Assembly (NCBI GenBank): GCA_934565855.1
Contig: CAKTIO010000002.1
Location: 310,001-374,000 of the forward strand
DNA: 64,000 nt
From: an uncultured Dysosmobacter sp.
GTDB lineage: Bacteria; Bacillota; Clostridia; Oscillospirales; Oscillospiraceae
Direction of reading: 5' to 3'
This document shows, one piece after another, positions 52,772 through 61,975 of this stretch; position 1 is the first letter of the stretch, and every line of letters starts with the position of its first letter. The notes below the pieces were generated by a model, which saw only the letters and a list, made by a program, of their open reading frames with translations, had not been told where the DNA came from and searched no databases. The position numbers and the translations under genes were made by a program.

Positions 52772-54010
52772 TTATTCCGTTTTTGCCGCGGATAATCCGG
52801 CAGCCCGTCCTGTCGCCCAGGCGATCTGTAAATTGAAACCGCCGGTATAGGCGTCGGCATCAATAATTTCTCCTGCAAAGTACAAAGACTTTACTCTCTT
52901 TGATTCCATTGTCGTTGGGTTGATTTCATTGATCCGGATACCGCCAGAGGTCACGATTGCCTCCTCTACCGGGCGCGTACCCGTCACGGAGACGGTAAAA
53001 TGCTTCAGCGTGTACTCGATTTTTCTGCGCTGCTCTTTTGTGATGGAATGCACCTTGGTGTTGCCATCCAGACCGCATTTTTCAATCAGGACCGGGATCA
53101 TGCTGTGCGGGACCAGACCTCCCACCAGCGCGGAGACGCTCTGGTTTTTCCGCTCCTCCATATCCCGCAGCAGCCGAAGCTCCAGCTTTTTCTCGTCCAG
53201 CGCGGGCTTTAAGTCAATGGAAAGGGTGTATTGATTGGTTTCAAAATCCCGCAGATGTGCACTGGCTGACAGAATCAGCGGTCCTGATACGCCAAAGTGC
53301 GTAAACAGCAGCTCGCCAAAGTCCTCAAAGACCTTTCGGTTCTTCCGGTCCCGCACAGTCAGTTGGATATTCTTCAGCGCCAAGCCCTGCATCGCTTTGC
53401 AGCTCGTATCCGGGCTGACCAGCGGCACCAGCGACGCCACCGGAGGAACCACAGTATGTCCCGCCTCCTGCGCCATCCGATAACCGTCTCCCGTGCTGCC
53501 TGTGGCGGGATAGGACACGCCTCCGGTCGCCAGAATCACCGCATCCGCGGAGTAGCTGCCCTTCTCTCCGGAAACCCCGGCTGCCACGCCTGTATCATCT
53601 ATCAGCAAAGCGCAGGCACGGTCCCTGACCCAGCGGACATGCAGAGCGCGCATACGCCGTTCCAGCGCACCGCTGATGTCAAATGCCCGGTCTGACACCG
53701 GAAAGACCCGGTTGCCGCGCTCTACCTTCAGCGGCACCCCCAGCTTTTCAAAAAACGCCATCGTGTCCCTGCCGTCAAAGCTGGAAAAGGCGCTATATAA
53801 AAACTTGCCGTTTTTTGCGACATTTTCCATTAGAGTTTCCCGTCCTGCGCAGTTCGTCACGTTACAGCGGCCCTTTCCGGTGATGTTCAGTTTTTTCCCC
53901 AGCCGCTCGTTTGGTTCCAGCAAGGTTACCTCTGCTCCCTGTCCGGCGGCAGTGATCGCCGCCATCATCCCGGCAGGACCTCCACCGACAATCAGTATTT
54001 TTTTAGTCAT
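52772..54010 (-). CDS. BaiN/HI0933-like FAD-dependent oxidoreductase
   Basis: About 412 residues. N-terminal dinucleotide fold ILIVGGGPAGMMAAITAA, the family signature LNITGKGRCNVTN, and the late YFAGEIIDADAYTGGFNLQI with ATGRAAG. These proteins share the fold of BaiN, a bile-acid 7-dehydroxylation reductase, but most have unknown substrates. ATG 54010 and ATG 54013 are both possible. It overlaps the end of the RpiR gene and precedes cmk. Confidence 0.87.
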   Translation of the reverse strand: MTKKILIVGGGPAGMMAAITAAGQGAEVTLLEPNERLGKKLNITGKGRCNVTNCAGRETLMENVAKNGKFLYSAFSSFDGRDTMAFFEKLGVPLKVERGNRVFPVSDRAFDISGALERRMRALHVRWVRDRACALLIDDTGVAAGVSGEKGSYSADAVILATGGVSYPATGSTGDGYRMAQEAGHTVVPPVASLVPLVSPDTSCKAMQGLALKNIQLTVRDRKNRKVFEDFGELLFTHFGVSGPLILSASAHLRDFETNQYTLSIDLKPALDEKKLELRLLRDMEERKNQSVSALVGGLVPHSMIPVLIEKCGLDGNTKVHSITKEQRRKIEYTLKHFTVSVTGTRPVEEAIVTSGGIRINEINPTTMESKRVKSLYFAGEIIDADAYTGGFNLQIAWATGRAAGLSAAKTE

Positions 54011-54869
54011 CATCCGTCTTACCAAACACGCCGTAAGCGTTCCAGATGTTTTCCAATTCCGCAAAGGTCGCGGAGATATCCTTGCCCATCCGGTAGCCCA
54101 GACCAACGATCAGGGCGTTTATCATGGACATCGGCGCCACCATCGAATCCACAAAGGAAATCATTTCACTGGGAGACAGCAGCACGGCATCCGCCATCTG
54201 GTACAGAGGGGACAGCTCATTGTCTGTGATCGCAATGATATGCGCTCCCCGGTCCTTTGCAAACTTCACCGTATTCATAGTTACCTGAGAATACCGGGGG
54301 AAGCTCAGCGCGATCATCACATCCTCCGGTCCGATGCGGAACAGCTGCTCAAAAATCTCACCGGCAGCATTGGACTGCACCAGCGTCACATTTTCAAACA
54401 GCAGATGCAGATAGAAATTCAAATACCCTGCCAGGAAGGACGAGGAACGGGCGCCCAGAATATAAATTCTTCTGGCAGAGAGGATTTGATCCTCCGTCTT
54501 TTCAAATTCAGACCGGTTTGCCTCGTCCAGCAGTACCCGCAGCTTATCCATGTCTGACTGCACTACAGCGGACAGCACATCCTGCCCTGTCAGCAGGTCT
54601 CCCGCCGCCTGAATTCTCTGCGTAGACGTCAGGCGGCTGCGGATCATCTCCTGCAGCGCCCGCTGCATGCTGGGATATCCGTCATAGCCCAGCTCCGAAG
54701 CAAACCGCACCACCGTGGATTCACTGACACCCACCAGCCGTCCCAGCTTGCTTGCCGTCATAAACGCAGCCTTATCAAAATTCTCGAGAATATACGAGGC
54801 AATTTTTTTCTGTCCTTTGGAAAAACCGCCCATACTGCTCTCAATCACATGCAAAATACTCTTCGCCAT
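54003..54869 (-). CDS. RpiR/MurR family transcriptional regulator
   Basis: 288 residues: N-terminal helix-turn-helix (ASKLGRLVGVSESTVVRFAS) and a C-terminal SIS sugar-phosphate-binding domain (RRIYILGARSSSFLAGYLNF, VMIALSFPRYSQVT). Such regulators respond to phosphosugars such as MurNAc-6-P. AAGGGGG precedes ATG 54869. No sugar operon is beside it; the neighbour is the flavoprotein, whose stop-start overlap suggests shared transcription. Confidence 0.9.
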   Translation of the reverse strand: MAKSILHVIESSMGGFSKGQKKIASYILENFDKAAFMTASKLGRLVGVSESTVVRFASELGYDGYPSMQRALQEMIRSRLTSTQRIQAAGDLLTGQDVLSAVVQSDMDKLRVLLDEANRSEFEKTEDQILSARRIYILGARSSSFLAGYLNFYLHLLFENVTLVQSNAAGEIFEQLFRIGPEDVMIALSFPRYSQVTMNTVKFAKDRGAHIIAITDNELSPLYQMADAVLLSPSEMISFVDSMVAPMSMINALIVGLGYRMGKDISATFAELENIWNAYGVFGKTDDD

Positions 54870-55020
54870 AGGAACCCCCTTGTTTCTGTCTCCATCACCG
54901 CCAATCTCCATGATGTGAGCAGAATCTAATCAAATCGAACATAGTATACTACAACCTTTCACAAAAGGGAACTCTATTTTGCAAGATTTCTTTCATTTCC
55001 TGCATGAATTTTTTAAACAA

Positions 55021-55056
55021 AAATGCCAGACAGCCCTTTTCAACCGTCTGGCATTT
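55021..55056 (-). terminator. Terminator of rluB
   Basis: AAATGCCAGAC (55021-55031) and GTCTGGCATTT (55046-55056), an 11-bp perfect stem. It overlaps the last codons of rluB on the minus strand. Confidence 0.85.
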
Positions 55057-55771
55057 CAGCTTCCTTTAATTTTTGAATTTCTTCCGCTGTCAAATACCGC
55101 CATTTTCCCGGCTTCAGACCACCCAGACGTACAGTGTCTTCCTCTACCCTTTGCAGGCGCCGCACTGTCAACCCACATTGGCTGCACATCCGGCGGATCT
55201 GGCGGTTTTTCCCCTCGTGGATCGTGACCTCCAGCTCTGCTTCCCGCTCCCTCTGAGACAGCAGACGGACCTGTGCCTGCCGGATCGGTTCTCCATCCAG
55301 GTCCCGGACCGATTCCAGCCTTTGAGCGGCGTGATCTACCGCTCCGCACACAGAAACATGATAGATCTTCGTCCGCTGATACCTGGGATGCGTCAGCTTC
55401 TGGATCAGCGCACCGTCATTGGTCATCAGAAGCAAGCCTTCGGAATCATAGTCCAGCCGCCCCACCGGAAGCACCCGGACTCCTACATCTCCTGTCAGGT
55501 CCGCAACGGTCTTTCTCCCCCGCTCATCTGACATGGTGGTAACATATCCCCGGGGCTTATTCAGCATCACATACACAAGCTTCAACGGACGTGTGACTGG
55601 GACACCGTCCAGCATGATCTCATCACTCTCTGTATCCGCTTTATCCCCCAGCGCCGCAGCTCTGCCATTGACGGTGACCCGTCCCTCAGACAGGTATGCC
55701 TCTGCCGCTCTCCGGGAGCATATTCCCGCAGCGGCAATGATTTTTTGCAGCCGTTCCTGCAAGAATACCAT
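55040..55771 (-). CDS. rluB: 23S rRNA pseudouridine synthase, RluB type
   Basis: 243 residues. N-terminal S4 domain (LQERLQKIIAAAGICSRRAA), catalytic PVGRLDYDSEGLLLMTNDG with the active Asp, and the C-terminal EGKNRQIRRMCSQCGLTV. Modifies U2605 in 23S rRNA. GGGGAGATGG stands at the start. Together with the dacF-like gene and scpAB it forms a cluster known from Bacillus. Confidence 0.93.
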   Translation of the reverse strand: MVFLQERLQKIIAAAGICSRRAAEAYLSEGRVTVNGRAAALGDKADTESDEIMLDGVPVTRPLKLVYVMLNKPRGYVTTMSDERGRKTVADLTGDVGVRVLPVGRLDYDSEGLLLMTNDGALIQKLTHPRYQRTKIYHVSVCGAVDHAAQRLESVRDLDGEPIRQAQVRLLSQREREAELEVTIHEGKNRQIRRMCSQCGLTVRRLQRVEEDTVRLGGLKPGKWRYLTAEEIQKLKEAEMPDG

Positions 55772-55782
55772 CTCCCCTTGAT

Positions 55783-56898
55783 TTATTGGTAAAGCATTTG
55801 CTCCAACTGGTGAAACCTGGTCATGGGAAGCGTCAGCTCCGGCAGCACAGCGCTGCCGCACAGCAGCTGTATCCGACCGATCTCTTTACCGTTACAGGTT
55901 ACAGTTATTTCTCCCACCTGCGCTCCAGTTGAAAGAGGCGCTTTCAGCGTCTCCGGCACATTCAGCACCGTACGCACCTTCTCCCCCTCGGCACAGGGCC
56001 AGGAGAAAGAGCTTCCGGCAACCAACGGCGCGGTCTGGGGCGCGGCATTGCTTACGGGGACCGTTCCCACGGTCTCCCCTGCCTGAACCACCCGTTTTAC
56101 CGGAAAGGTTGAAAAGCCGTATTCATACAGCAGCTGGTGGTCCACCCAGTCGTTTCCATCCTGAAGCGTCACCGCCACCAGCCGCTGTCCATTTTTCACA
56201 GCGCAGGAAACCAGCGTCCGCCCCGCTGCCCTGGTATACCCGGTCTTCAGACCGATGCAGTGGTCCATATACGACAGCAGCTTGTTGTGGTTTTTCATTG
56301 TTCTGCCGCCCAGCGTAATGGACTTTGTCGAGGCGATCCGCACAAAATGTTCATTCTCCACCGCCGCGCATGCCAGCTTTGCCATATCCATTGCTGTGGA
56401 ATAATGCTGTGCATCGTCCAAGCCATTGGGATTTGCAAAGCTGGTATCCATCATTCCCAATGCCTTGGCTTTTTCGTTCATCATGGCAACAAACTGCGCC
56501 TGACTGCCCCCTACCGCATCTGCCACCGCCAGAGCGGCATCGTTGCCGGAGCAGAGCAGCAGACCATATAGCAGCGTTTCCAGCGTCAGCTTTTCCCCTT
56601 CCCGCAGGTACATGGACGATCCTTCCACAAGCGTCTCCGACCGCTGCACCGTTACGACCTGGGAAAGGTCGCCCTCCTCCAGGGCTACCAGCGCTGTCAT
56701 GATCTTCGTCGTGCTGGCAATCAGCATCTTTGCGTGGGCATTTTGCTCATACAGCACTCTCCCACTGTCCACATCCATCAGCACTGCCGCTGTGGCGGAT
56801 GTGCTGATACACATACTGTGTAATGGAAAAATACTAAACGCAAAAACCGATGCCGCTATCAGCAGCACACAGCGCTTAACCTGTCTGAACAACCACAA
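55783..56898 (-). CDS. dacF: D-alanyl-D-alanine carboxypeptidase, sporulation type (DacF-like)
   Basis: Serine DD-peptidase that trims peptidoglycan stem peptides. 371 residues: a signal-type N-terminus (CVLLIAASVFAFSIFPLHSM), SxxK at STTK in LIASTTKIMT, SxN in LLLCSGNDAALAVADA, and KTG in CIGLKTGYTRAAG, then a C-terminal beta domain. In Bacillus, dacF stands near spoIIA and dacB near scpAB; here the gene lies between ytfJ and rluB, so the dacF or dacB assignment is uncertain, but a sporulation role is likely. Confidence 0.9.
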   Translation of the reverse strand: MWLFRQVKRCVLLIAASVFAFSIFPLHSMCISTSATAAVLMDVDSGRVLYEQNAHAKMLIASTTKIMTALVALEEGDLSQVVTVQRSETLVEGSSMYLREGEKLTLETLLYGLLLCSGNDAALAVADAVGGSQAQFVAMMNEKAKALGMMDTSFANPNGLDDAQHYSTAMDMAKLACAAVENEHFVRIASTKSITLGGRTMKNHNKLLSYMDHCIGLKTGYTRAAGRTLVSCAVKNGQRLVAVTLQDGNDWVDHQLLYEYGFSTFPVKRVVQAGETVGTVPVSNAAPQTAPLVAGSSFSWPCAEGEKVRTVLNVPETLKAPLSTGAQVGEITVTCNGKEIGRIQLLCGSAVLPELTLPMTRFHQLEQMLYQ

Positions 56899-56934
56899 TC
56901 ACCCTCTTATTTTCGTGATTGTAGTATACCCCAA

Positions 56935-57327
56935 TCAGAATTCCTCTTTATCCTGTTTCCTGTCGAAATATTTTTCCACTTTATCCATAATATCCGGAAC
57001 CATATCTATAATCCGGTCCGCGGTCGATACCGGTGGGACCGCTACCGGAAGCACCCGGGTCGTACCGTCCTTGACCACCAGAAAAGCCACTGGGTCGATC
57101 TTTACACCGGCGCCACTGCCGCCGCCGAAATTCTGCGTGGTCTTTCCGTAATCTCCACCGCCACTGCCAAAGCCGAAGGACACCCGTGAAATCGGGATCA
57201 GCGTCACACCGTCCGGCGTCTGGATTGGCTCCCCGACAATGGTATTGGTGTCCACCATCTCATGGATCTTATCCATTGTGGAACGCATCAAATCATTCAA
57301 CGGCGTTTTCTTTTCCATGTTTTCCAT
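56935..57327 (-). CDS. ytfJ: GerW family sporulation protein YtfJ
   Basis: 130 residues. Starts MENMEKKTPLNDLMRSTMDK and carries the GerW/YtfJ signature VGEPIQTPDGVTLIPISRVS and a Gly-rich GFGSGGGDYGKTTQNFGGGS. Bacillus YtfJ/GerW is needed for spore germination with L-alanine. Between the DUF2953 gene and the dacF-like gene; the same order occurs in other Clostridia. Confidence 0.92.
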   Translation of the reverse strand: MENMEKKTPLNDLMRSTMDKIHEMVDTNTIVGEPIQTPDGVTLIPISRVSFGFGSGGGDYGKTTQNFGGGSGAGVKIDPVAFLVVKDGTTRVLPVAVPPVSTADRIIDMVPDIMDKVEKYFDRKQDKEEF

Positions 57328-57341
57328 ACTTTTCTTCCTTT

Positions 57342-58022
57342 CTATGCGGCAGACTGCCGGGCATCCGGAGCCTTCTTTTCTCTTTCCTCTTCCGGCTGCG
57401 GTTTCTGATGTGCTTTTTGTACCAGACGGAGCCATTGGACCACAGGGATTACCATACAGATACCCACCGCAAGCAGGCTTCCGATCCTTGCGGAGATACC
57501 GACCTCCCCCTCGGTCCGTGTGCGGTCGGACTGAAAATCAATTTCTGTATGAAGTCTGATTCCTGAAATGTGGACCAGCTGCTCCAGTACGGGCATTCCC
57601 GTCCAGATCAGTGCCTGTAAGTACCCGTAGTTTTCCGCCGCCTGCGCTGGGTCATTCTGTCCGCCTAAAAATACCGCGCATTGCAGCGGCGAGATACGCA
57701 GCCTTTGCCGCAGACGCTGCAGCGTTCCCTGCAGCGCCGGAAGCAGTATCCTTACCGCCAGCCGGATATCCTCACGGCAGAGCCGTGGGAATCTGCTTCT
57801 ACCCCTTCTCGCGTCCTTTTCCGACACTGGGTCCTGTTTTTTTTCAGGCTTCTTCTTTTTTGGCTTTTTCAAAAGCCGGAGCAGATCAACGGAAAACAGT
57901 CCCAGCCCGGCTTTTACCGTCGTCAGCGCCGAATCCTGCCACTGCACCGACACATGAATGGACAACAGGCACAAAATACCGATGAGACATAAAATAACCG
58001 CTATGACCCATAGGATGATCAA
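57342..58022 (-). CDS. DUF2953 membrane protein
   Basis: About 226 residues. A membrane helix opens the protein (IILWVIAVILCLIGILCLL), then a charged Lys/Pro stretch (PKKKKPEKK) and a soluble part with the DUF2953 pattern (QNDPAQAAENYGYLQALIW, IDFQSDRTRTEGEVGIS) and a final helix. I chose TTG 58022 because GGGAGGAGGG lies seven bases upstream. DUF2953 proteins commonly sit beside ytfJ in sporeformers, and their role is unknown. Confidence 0.82.
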   Translation of the reverse strand: MIILWVIAVILCLIGILCLLSIHVSVQWQDSALTTVKAGLGLFSVDLLRLLKKPKKKKPEKKQDPVSEKDARRGRSRFPRLCREDIRLAVRILLPALQGTLQRLRQRLRISPLQCAVFLGGQNDPAQAAENYGYLQALIWTGMPVLEQLVHISGIRLHTEIDFQSDRTRTEGEVGISARIGSLLAVGICMVIPVVQWLRLVQKAHQKPQPEEEREKKAPDARQSAA

Positions 58023-58042
58023 CTGCTGTCCCTCCTCCCGCT

Positions 58043-58624
58043 CTACTTGCTTTTTTCCTCTGCCGCTTCTCCAACACCATCCAGACGCAGCTGTTCCCCT
58101 GTAATCAGGTCCGGAATCTCCGGCAATTCCTCCAGACTGGATAAATGAAACGCGCGGAGGAACAGCTTTGTCGTTCGGTAAAGCCGCGGTCTCCCCGGGA
58201 CCTGCATTCTGCCGCACTCCTCGATCAGCCTTCGGTTCAGCAGAAGACCGATGGTATACGCGCTGTCCACGCCGCGGATCTGGTCTATATACGCTCTGGT
58301 TGTAGGTTGGTAATAGGCAATGATGCTCAAAACCTCCAACGCGGGCTGCGTCAGCTTTGCCGGCTTGCGGATCTCAAGGACCTTCCGCACTGTCTCTCCA
58401 TAATCCGGCGCGGAACACAGCTGCCAGCAGTCATCCATATGCAGCAGCCGGATGCCCCGGCGTTCATACGCATAGGCGTCCATCAGCTTTTGAAGGAGCT
58501 GCCGGACTGTGGCACGGTCCAATTCCAGCGCGGCGCAGATTCGTTCCTCCTGGATAGGCTCTCCCGCGGCAAAAAGGACCGCCTCTATGGCAGCTTCCAG
58601 TTCTTTTCTATCCATTGTATCCAT
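58043..58624 (-). CDS. scpB: Segregation and condensation protein B
   Basis: 193 residues; two winged helices, with LEAAIEAVLFAAGEPIQEER at the start and QPALEVLSIIAYYQPTTRAY. Part of the SMC-ScpA-ScpB condensin. AAGGAG lies seven bases before ATG 58624. Directly behind scpA. Confidence 0.94.
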   Translation of the reverse strand: MDTMDRKELEAAIEAVLFAAGEPIQEERICAALELDRATVRQLLQKLMDAYAYERRGIRLLHMDDCWQLCSAPDYGETVRKVLEIRKPAKLTQPALEVLSIIAYYQPTTRAYIDQIRGVDSAYTIGLLLNRRLIEECGRMQVPGRPRLYRTTKLFLRAFHLSSLEELPEIPDLITGEQLRLDGVGEAAEEKSK

Positions 58625-58635
58625 GCACGCGCTCC

Positions 58636-59421
58636 TTAAAACGTCAAATCCTCTGGAAGCTCCTTTTCCTGCCGGACCGTATACTGTCGCTCGGTTCCCG
58701 ACAGGCGCAGCACACAGGCATGGCACAGCTCCAAAACAGCAAGAAAGGTTGCAACGATCTCACTTCGGCTCCGGTCGCCCCGAAACAGCGTCCGAAAGCT
58801 GACAGCATGTCCCAGCGTCAGCCGCCCTAAAATCTCTCTCGCCTTTCTTTCCACAGGATACGGCTCGTGGCGGACGATCTCTCCAAACGCGGTCCTCGGC
58901 GGCGGAAGGCGGCGCTCCGCCCGGCTCTGGACCTCCATCATGGCAAGCAGCAGGTCCTTTCTCTCGTGATGGTATTCCACAGACCTTTCCTGCTTTACCG
59001 GCTCCGGCATCCGGGTCTCTATGTTCCGCCCGAATTCTCCCAGCGGCTCCAGCAATGCCGCCGCCTGCTGGATGCGGGCATAGCTTTCATTCCTACGCCG
59101 TTCCTCCAGAGACTGGATCAGGGCATCCATCTCGTTCTTTGCCTCCTGATCCTCCAGAGAAAGCAGCATCCGTGTTTTGATATACATCAGGTGCGAAGCC
59201 ATTGTGATAAACTCGCTGGCAACGTCCAGATCCATTTTTTTGCGGTAGTCCAGCCAATCCAGATACTGCTCCAAAATCGTGGCAATCGAGATATCCTGGA
59301 TCTGCATCCGGTTTTTTCCCAACAGATATAAAATCAGGTCCAGCGGTCCCTCAAAATCCTGCATTTCCTCATTTGCCGGTGTATGCACTACCTTTTCCAA
59401 CTTGAAAATTGGATTTTCCAT
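58636..59421 (-). CDS. scpA: Segregation and condensation protein A
   Basis: 261 residues. Kleisin with the conserved DFEGPLDLILYLLGKNRMQI near residue 23 and ATILEQYLDWLDYRK, ending in a winged helix that contacts SMC (SRSEIVATFLAVLELCHACV). Start MENPIFK chosen because the neighbour ends only ten bases before. Forms a unit with scpB. Confidence 0.95.
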   Translation of the reverse strand: MENPIFKLEKVVHTPANEEMQDFEGPLDLILYLLGKNRMQIQDISIATILEQYLDWLDYRKKMDLDVASEFITMASHLMYIKTRMLLSLEDQEAKNEMDALIQSLEERRRNESYARIQQAAALLEPLGEFGRNIETRMPEPVKQERSVEYHHERKDLLLAMMEVQSRAERRLPPPRTAFGEIVRHEPYPVERKAREILGRLTLGHAVSFRTLFRGDRSRSEIVATFLAVLELCHACVLRLSGTERQYTVRQEKELPEDLTF

Positions 59422-59431
59422 ATGCACCTCG

Positions 59432-60091
59432 TTAGCTGAACAGAATCCACTGCGATAAGAACGTATACACCGCAATGATCCCACGATTTATCAGTCCGCC
59501 GCCAATATCTGTCAGCGACAGCACCAGCAGAGGAAGCATTCCATACCGCTCATACCGCATCCAGGCAGCATAAACCCTGTCCGGGAAAAAGGCAGCCAGC
59601 ACTTTGGAACCATCCAACGGCGGGATTGGTATCAGATTGAACAATCCCAGACCTATGGACAGTACCGCTGTGGATATCAAAAATTGAAAAACGGTGTTCC
59701 AACCATCTGTATAGGCAATATGCCGGTCGATCCCCCGCCCCAGCAGCATCAGCAGTACGGCAAACAGCAGATTGGACACCGGTCCTGCCAGCGCAGTTAC
59801 CGCCATTCCACGCTTGGGATTTTTGAAATAGCGGGGATCCACGGGAACTGGCTTTGCCCAGCCAAAGCCCACCGTAAACATCAGCAAAAGCCCAAACCAG
59901 TCGATATGCCGCAGCGGGTTTAAGGACAGCCTGTGCTGGCGTTTTGCCGTTGGATCTCCCAGTGCATATGCGGCGATCCCGTGGCAGGTCTCGTGAATTG
60001 AAAGGCAGAGCAGTACGGAAAGTACACGCAGAGCTGCCCGGCACATTGCCGCATAGTCCAACTGATGCACCAGCTCCTGAAGATAGTTCAA
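59432..60091 (-). CDS. Site-2 protease family membrane metalloprotease (YwhC/YdiL-like)
   Basis: 219 residues, mostly membrane helices. HExxH motif in SIHETCHGIAAYALGDPTAK, and the conserved LFNLIPIPPLDGSKVL with the third metal ligand Asp. Members cleave membrane-embedded substrates; the target is unknown. It is upstream of scpA in many Firmicutes, as here. Confidence 0.92.
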   Translation of the reverse strand: MNYLQELVHQLDYAAMCRAALRVLSVLLCLSIHETCHGIAAYALGDPTAKRQHRLSLNPLRHIDWFGLLLMFTVGFGWAKPVPVDPRYFKNPKRGMAVTALAGPVSNLLFAVLLMLLGRGIDRHIAYTDGWNTVFQFLISTAVLSIGLGLFNLIPIPPLDGSKVLAAFFPDRVYAAWMRYERYGMLPLLVLSLTDIGGGLINRGIIAVYTFLSQWILFS

Positions 60092-60201
60092 CTGTCCGCC
60101 CCCTCCGCAAGGTTTTCATTTTATTTTATCAATTTCATTGAGAAAATACAAGCCCATATCCCTGTTTCTGCCTTGCTGACAGCATGGACTCCTCCCAGCA
60201 A

Positions 60202-60229
60202 AAAAATGGAGCCGCTGCGGCTCCGTTTT
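60202..60229. terminator. Terminator after the lipoprotein gene
   Basis: GGAGCCG (60208-60214) and CGGCTCC (60218-60224) with flanking A and T runs; ends the lipoprotein transcript on the minus strand. Confidence 0.8.
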
Positions 60230-60252
60230 CTGCTTTGAGATGTATTTCTTTT

Positions 60253-60918
60253 TTATAAATGGTCGCTGTACTCGTAGTTTTCCACTTCAATGTAGCATGC
60301 TGCTCCCACCACAGCCTGTGTGTAATACCCGCCAACATTGTCAAAGGTCACTGTGCCAAAGGGCAGTGCATAGCCCCACGCTGAATAGCCTTCAAACGCA
60401 TCCTCTAAGGACCCCAGATAATACAGACAATAGGAATAGCCGGAATAATCCTGAATTTGCAGATAAGTGATCGTCCCCTGCTCCGTCTCATTTTCCTTAC
60501 AGTCCACAATATCGCCGCCGATGCTCATAAGCTTGTCCGCATATTTTGCAGGATTTTTTGCAATATGAGGATAGTCCGCATCATAATCAACAAAATCACT
60601 CATGGCTCCGGTATTCTTATCACTTCCCGGGAAAAACTGGGGATTACTGTCTATAAATTCCATTGCTGCTTCGGGGACCGTGTAATCCAGCTCGTCATTT
60701 TCAGCGATCCACGCATAAACCTCTGACGCAGACATGGGTCCGCTGGTTTCCCCATCCGCACTGCTCTCTGCGCTCCCGCTGCCAGCGCTGGTGCTTCCCG
60801 TACTCTGAGATGCCGCAGGAGCCTGTGTGGAGGTGCTGGATGTCGCCGCATTTCCTCCGCAGGCTGTTGCAGTCAGTGCCATTGTCATGGCGAGCAGTAT
60901 GGTTCCGATTTTTTTCAT
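60253..60918 (-). CDS. Putative lipoprotein of unknown function
   Basis: 221 residues. Signal peptide with lipobox TATAC at Cys20, then a Ser/Thr/Gly-rich linker to about residue 60 and a soluble domain with MSIGGDIVDCKENETEQGTI and YLQIQDYSGYSYCLYYLG, suggesting an OB-like fold (tRNA_anti-like domain). No known family can be named. It is divergent from an XRE regulator gene across an inverted repeat, which points to control by that regulator. GGGAGG precedes the ATG. Confidence 0.75.
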   Translation of the reverse strand: MKKIGTILLAMTMALTATACGGNAATSSTSTQAPAASQSTGSTSAGSGSAESSADGETSGPMSASEVYAWIAENDELDYTVPEAAMEFIDSNPQFFPGSDKNTGAMSDFVDYDADYPHIAKNPAKYADKLMSIGGDIVDCKENETEQGTITYLQIQDYSGYSYCLYYLGSLEDAFEGYSAWGYALPFGTVTFDNVGGYYTQAVVGAACYIEVENYEYSDHL

Positions 60919-60952
60919 TGGATATGCCTCCCACTTTCTGTTTTCCCTTAAT

Positions 60953-60996
60953 ATATAACATTTTGTTTTACGAGTCAAGAAAACAAAATGTTATAT
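60953..60996. repeat. 17-bp perfect inverted repeat, likely operator
   Basis: ATATAACATTTTGTTTT (60953-60969) and AAAACAAAATGTTATAT (60980-60996), 10 bases apart, in the middle of the divergent lipoprotein/XRE intergenic region. Length and place fit a binding site for a dimer or two dimers of the XRE protein; alternatively it is a strong hairpin with an A/T stem. Confidence 0.75.
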
Positions 60997-61042
60997 CTAT
61001 ACTTTTTCGTATATACATACCCTGAGAAAGGAATCACGCGTC

Positions 61043-61279
61043 ATGTATAGACGAATCCGGGATCTGCGGGAGGATGCAGATCTTCTGCAAAAGGATCTGG
61101 CGCAGTATCTGCACTGCACACAGGTCAGCTACTCGCACTATGAGCTTGGCAAGCGGGATATTCCCACTGACGTACTCATCCAGCTGGCAGCCCTGTACCA
61201 CACCAGCATTGACTATCTGCTGGGCATTACCGACGTCAAGGCTCCGTATCCAAGGTCCACACAGCGGGAATCCCCCTGA
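61043..61279 (+). CDS. XRE family helix-turn-helix transcriptional regulator
   Basis: 78 residues, essentially one HTH_3 domain: IRDLREDADLLQKDLAQYLH, then VSYSHYELGKRDIPTDVLIQ and YHTSIDYLLG. GAAAGGAA lies before the ATG. Divergent from the lipoprotein gene over the 17-bp inverted repeat; it probably controls itself and the lipoprotein. Confidence 0.88.
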   Translation: MYRRIRDLREDADLLQKDLAQYLHCTQVSYSHYELGKRDIPTDVLIQLAALYHTSIDYLLGITDVKAPYPRSTQRESP

Positions 61280-61297
61280 CCTGCTGCGTTTTATCAA

Positions 61298-61327
61298 AAA
61301 AGCTCCTGCCGTACGGCAGGAGCTTTT
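61298..61327. terminator. Bidirectional terminator between XRE gene and rplT
   Basis: AAAAGCTCCTGCCG (61298-61311) and CGGCAGGAGCTTTT (61314-61327), a perfect 14-bp stem with T's on both strands. Confidence 0.93.
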
Positions 61328-61344
61328 CCATGTAAAGCGTATAA

Positions 61345-61701
61345 TCAGGCGTTTGCCTTCTTTGCGGTCTCCGTCAGCTGGGTGAATGCAGCAGCATCGT
61401 TGACAGCCAGCTCAGCCAGCATCTTGCGGTTGATCACGATACCAGCGGTCTTCAGTCCATGCATGAAGGTAGAATAGTTCATCCCGTTCAGCTTGCAGGC
61501 TGCGGAAATACGGGTGATCCACAGGGAACGGAAGTCACGCTTCTTCAGGCGGCGTCCAGTGTAAGCATAGCTCAGGGACTTCATCACCGCTTCATTTGCA
61601 ATTCTGAAGTGCTTGGACTTGTCGCCCCAGTAACCCTTGGCCAGCTTCAGCGTCTTATTTCTTCTCTTGCGCGTCATCATCGCGCCCTTAACTCTTGCCA
61701 T
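61345..61701 (-). CDS. rplT: 50S ribosomal protein L20
   Basis: 118 residues, start [20 protein letters not shown] with [20 protein letters not shown] and [20 protein letters not shown], the L20 pattern. L20 in Firmicutes also represses its own operon by binding the leader RNA. Last gene of infC-rpmI-rplT. Confidence 0.97.
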   Translation of the reverse strand: MARVKGAMMTRKRRNKTLKLAKGYWGDKSKHFRIANEAVMKSLSYAYTGRRLKKRDFRSLWITRISAACKLNGMNYSTFMHGLKTAGIVINRKMLAELAVNDAAAFTQLTETAKKANA

Positions 61702-61737
61702 AGTTGATTAGCCTCCTATTCTAAACGTATCGTTATC

Positions 61738-61935
61738 TTACTTGTAGGGAATCATCTTGCGGACGGTATCTGCATTGGTAGCATCCGCATAGGCACCAGT
61801 ACGCAGACGACGAGTACGCTTGGTATCCTTCTTGGTCAGGATGTGGCTCTTGAAAGCCTTTGCACGCTTGACCTTTCCGCTCTTGGTCAGGTTGAATCTC
61901 TTCTTTGCACCGCTATGGGTCTTCAGCTTCGGCAT
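61738..61935 (-). CDS. rpmI: 50S ribosomal protein L35
   Basis: 65 residues, [20 protein letters not shown] start and [20 protein letters not shown] later. Normal size for L35; between infC and rplT. Confidence 0.97.
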   Translation of the reverse strand: MPKLKTHSGAKKRFNLTKSGKVKRAKAFKSHILTKKDTKRTRRLRTGAYADATNADTVRKMIPYK

Positions 61936-61975
61936 AATTGAAATCTCCTTCCGTATGTTTCAACAAAAATAACTG

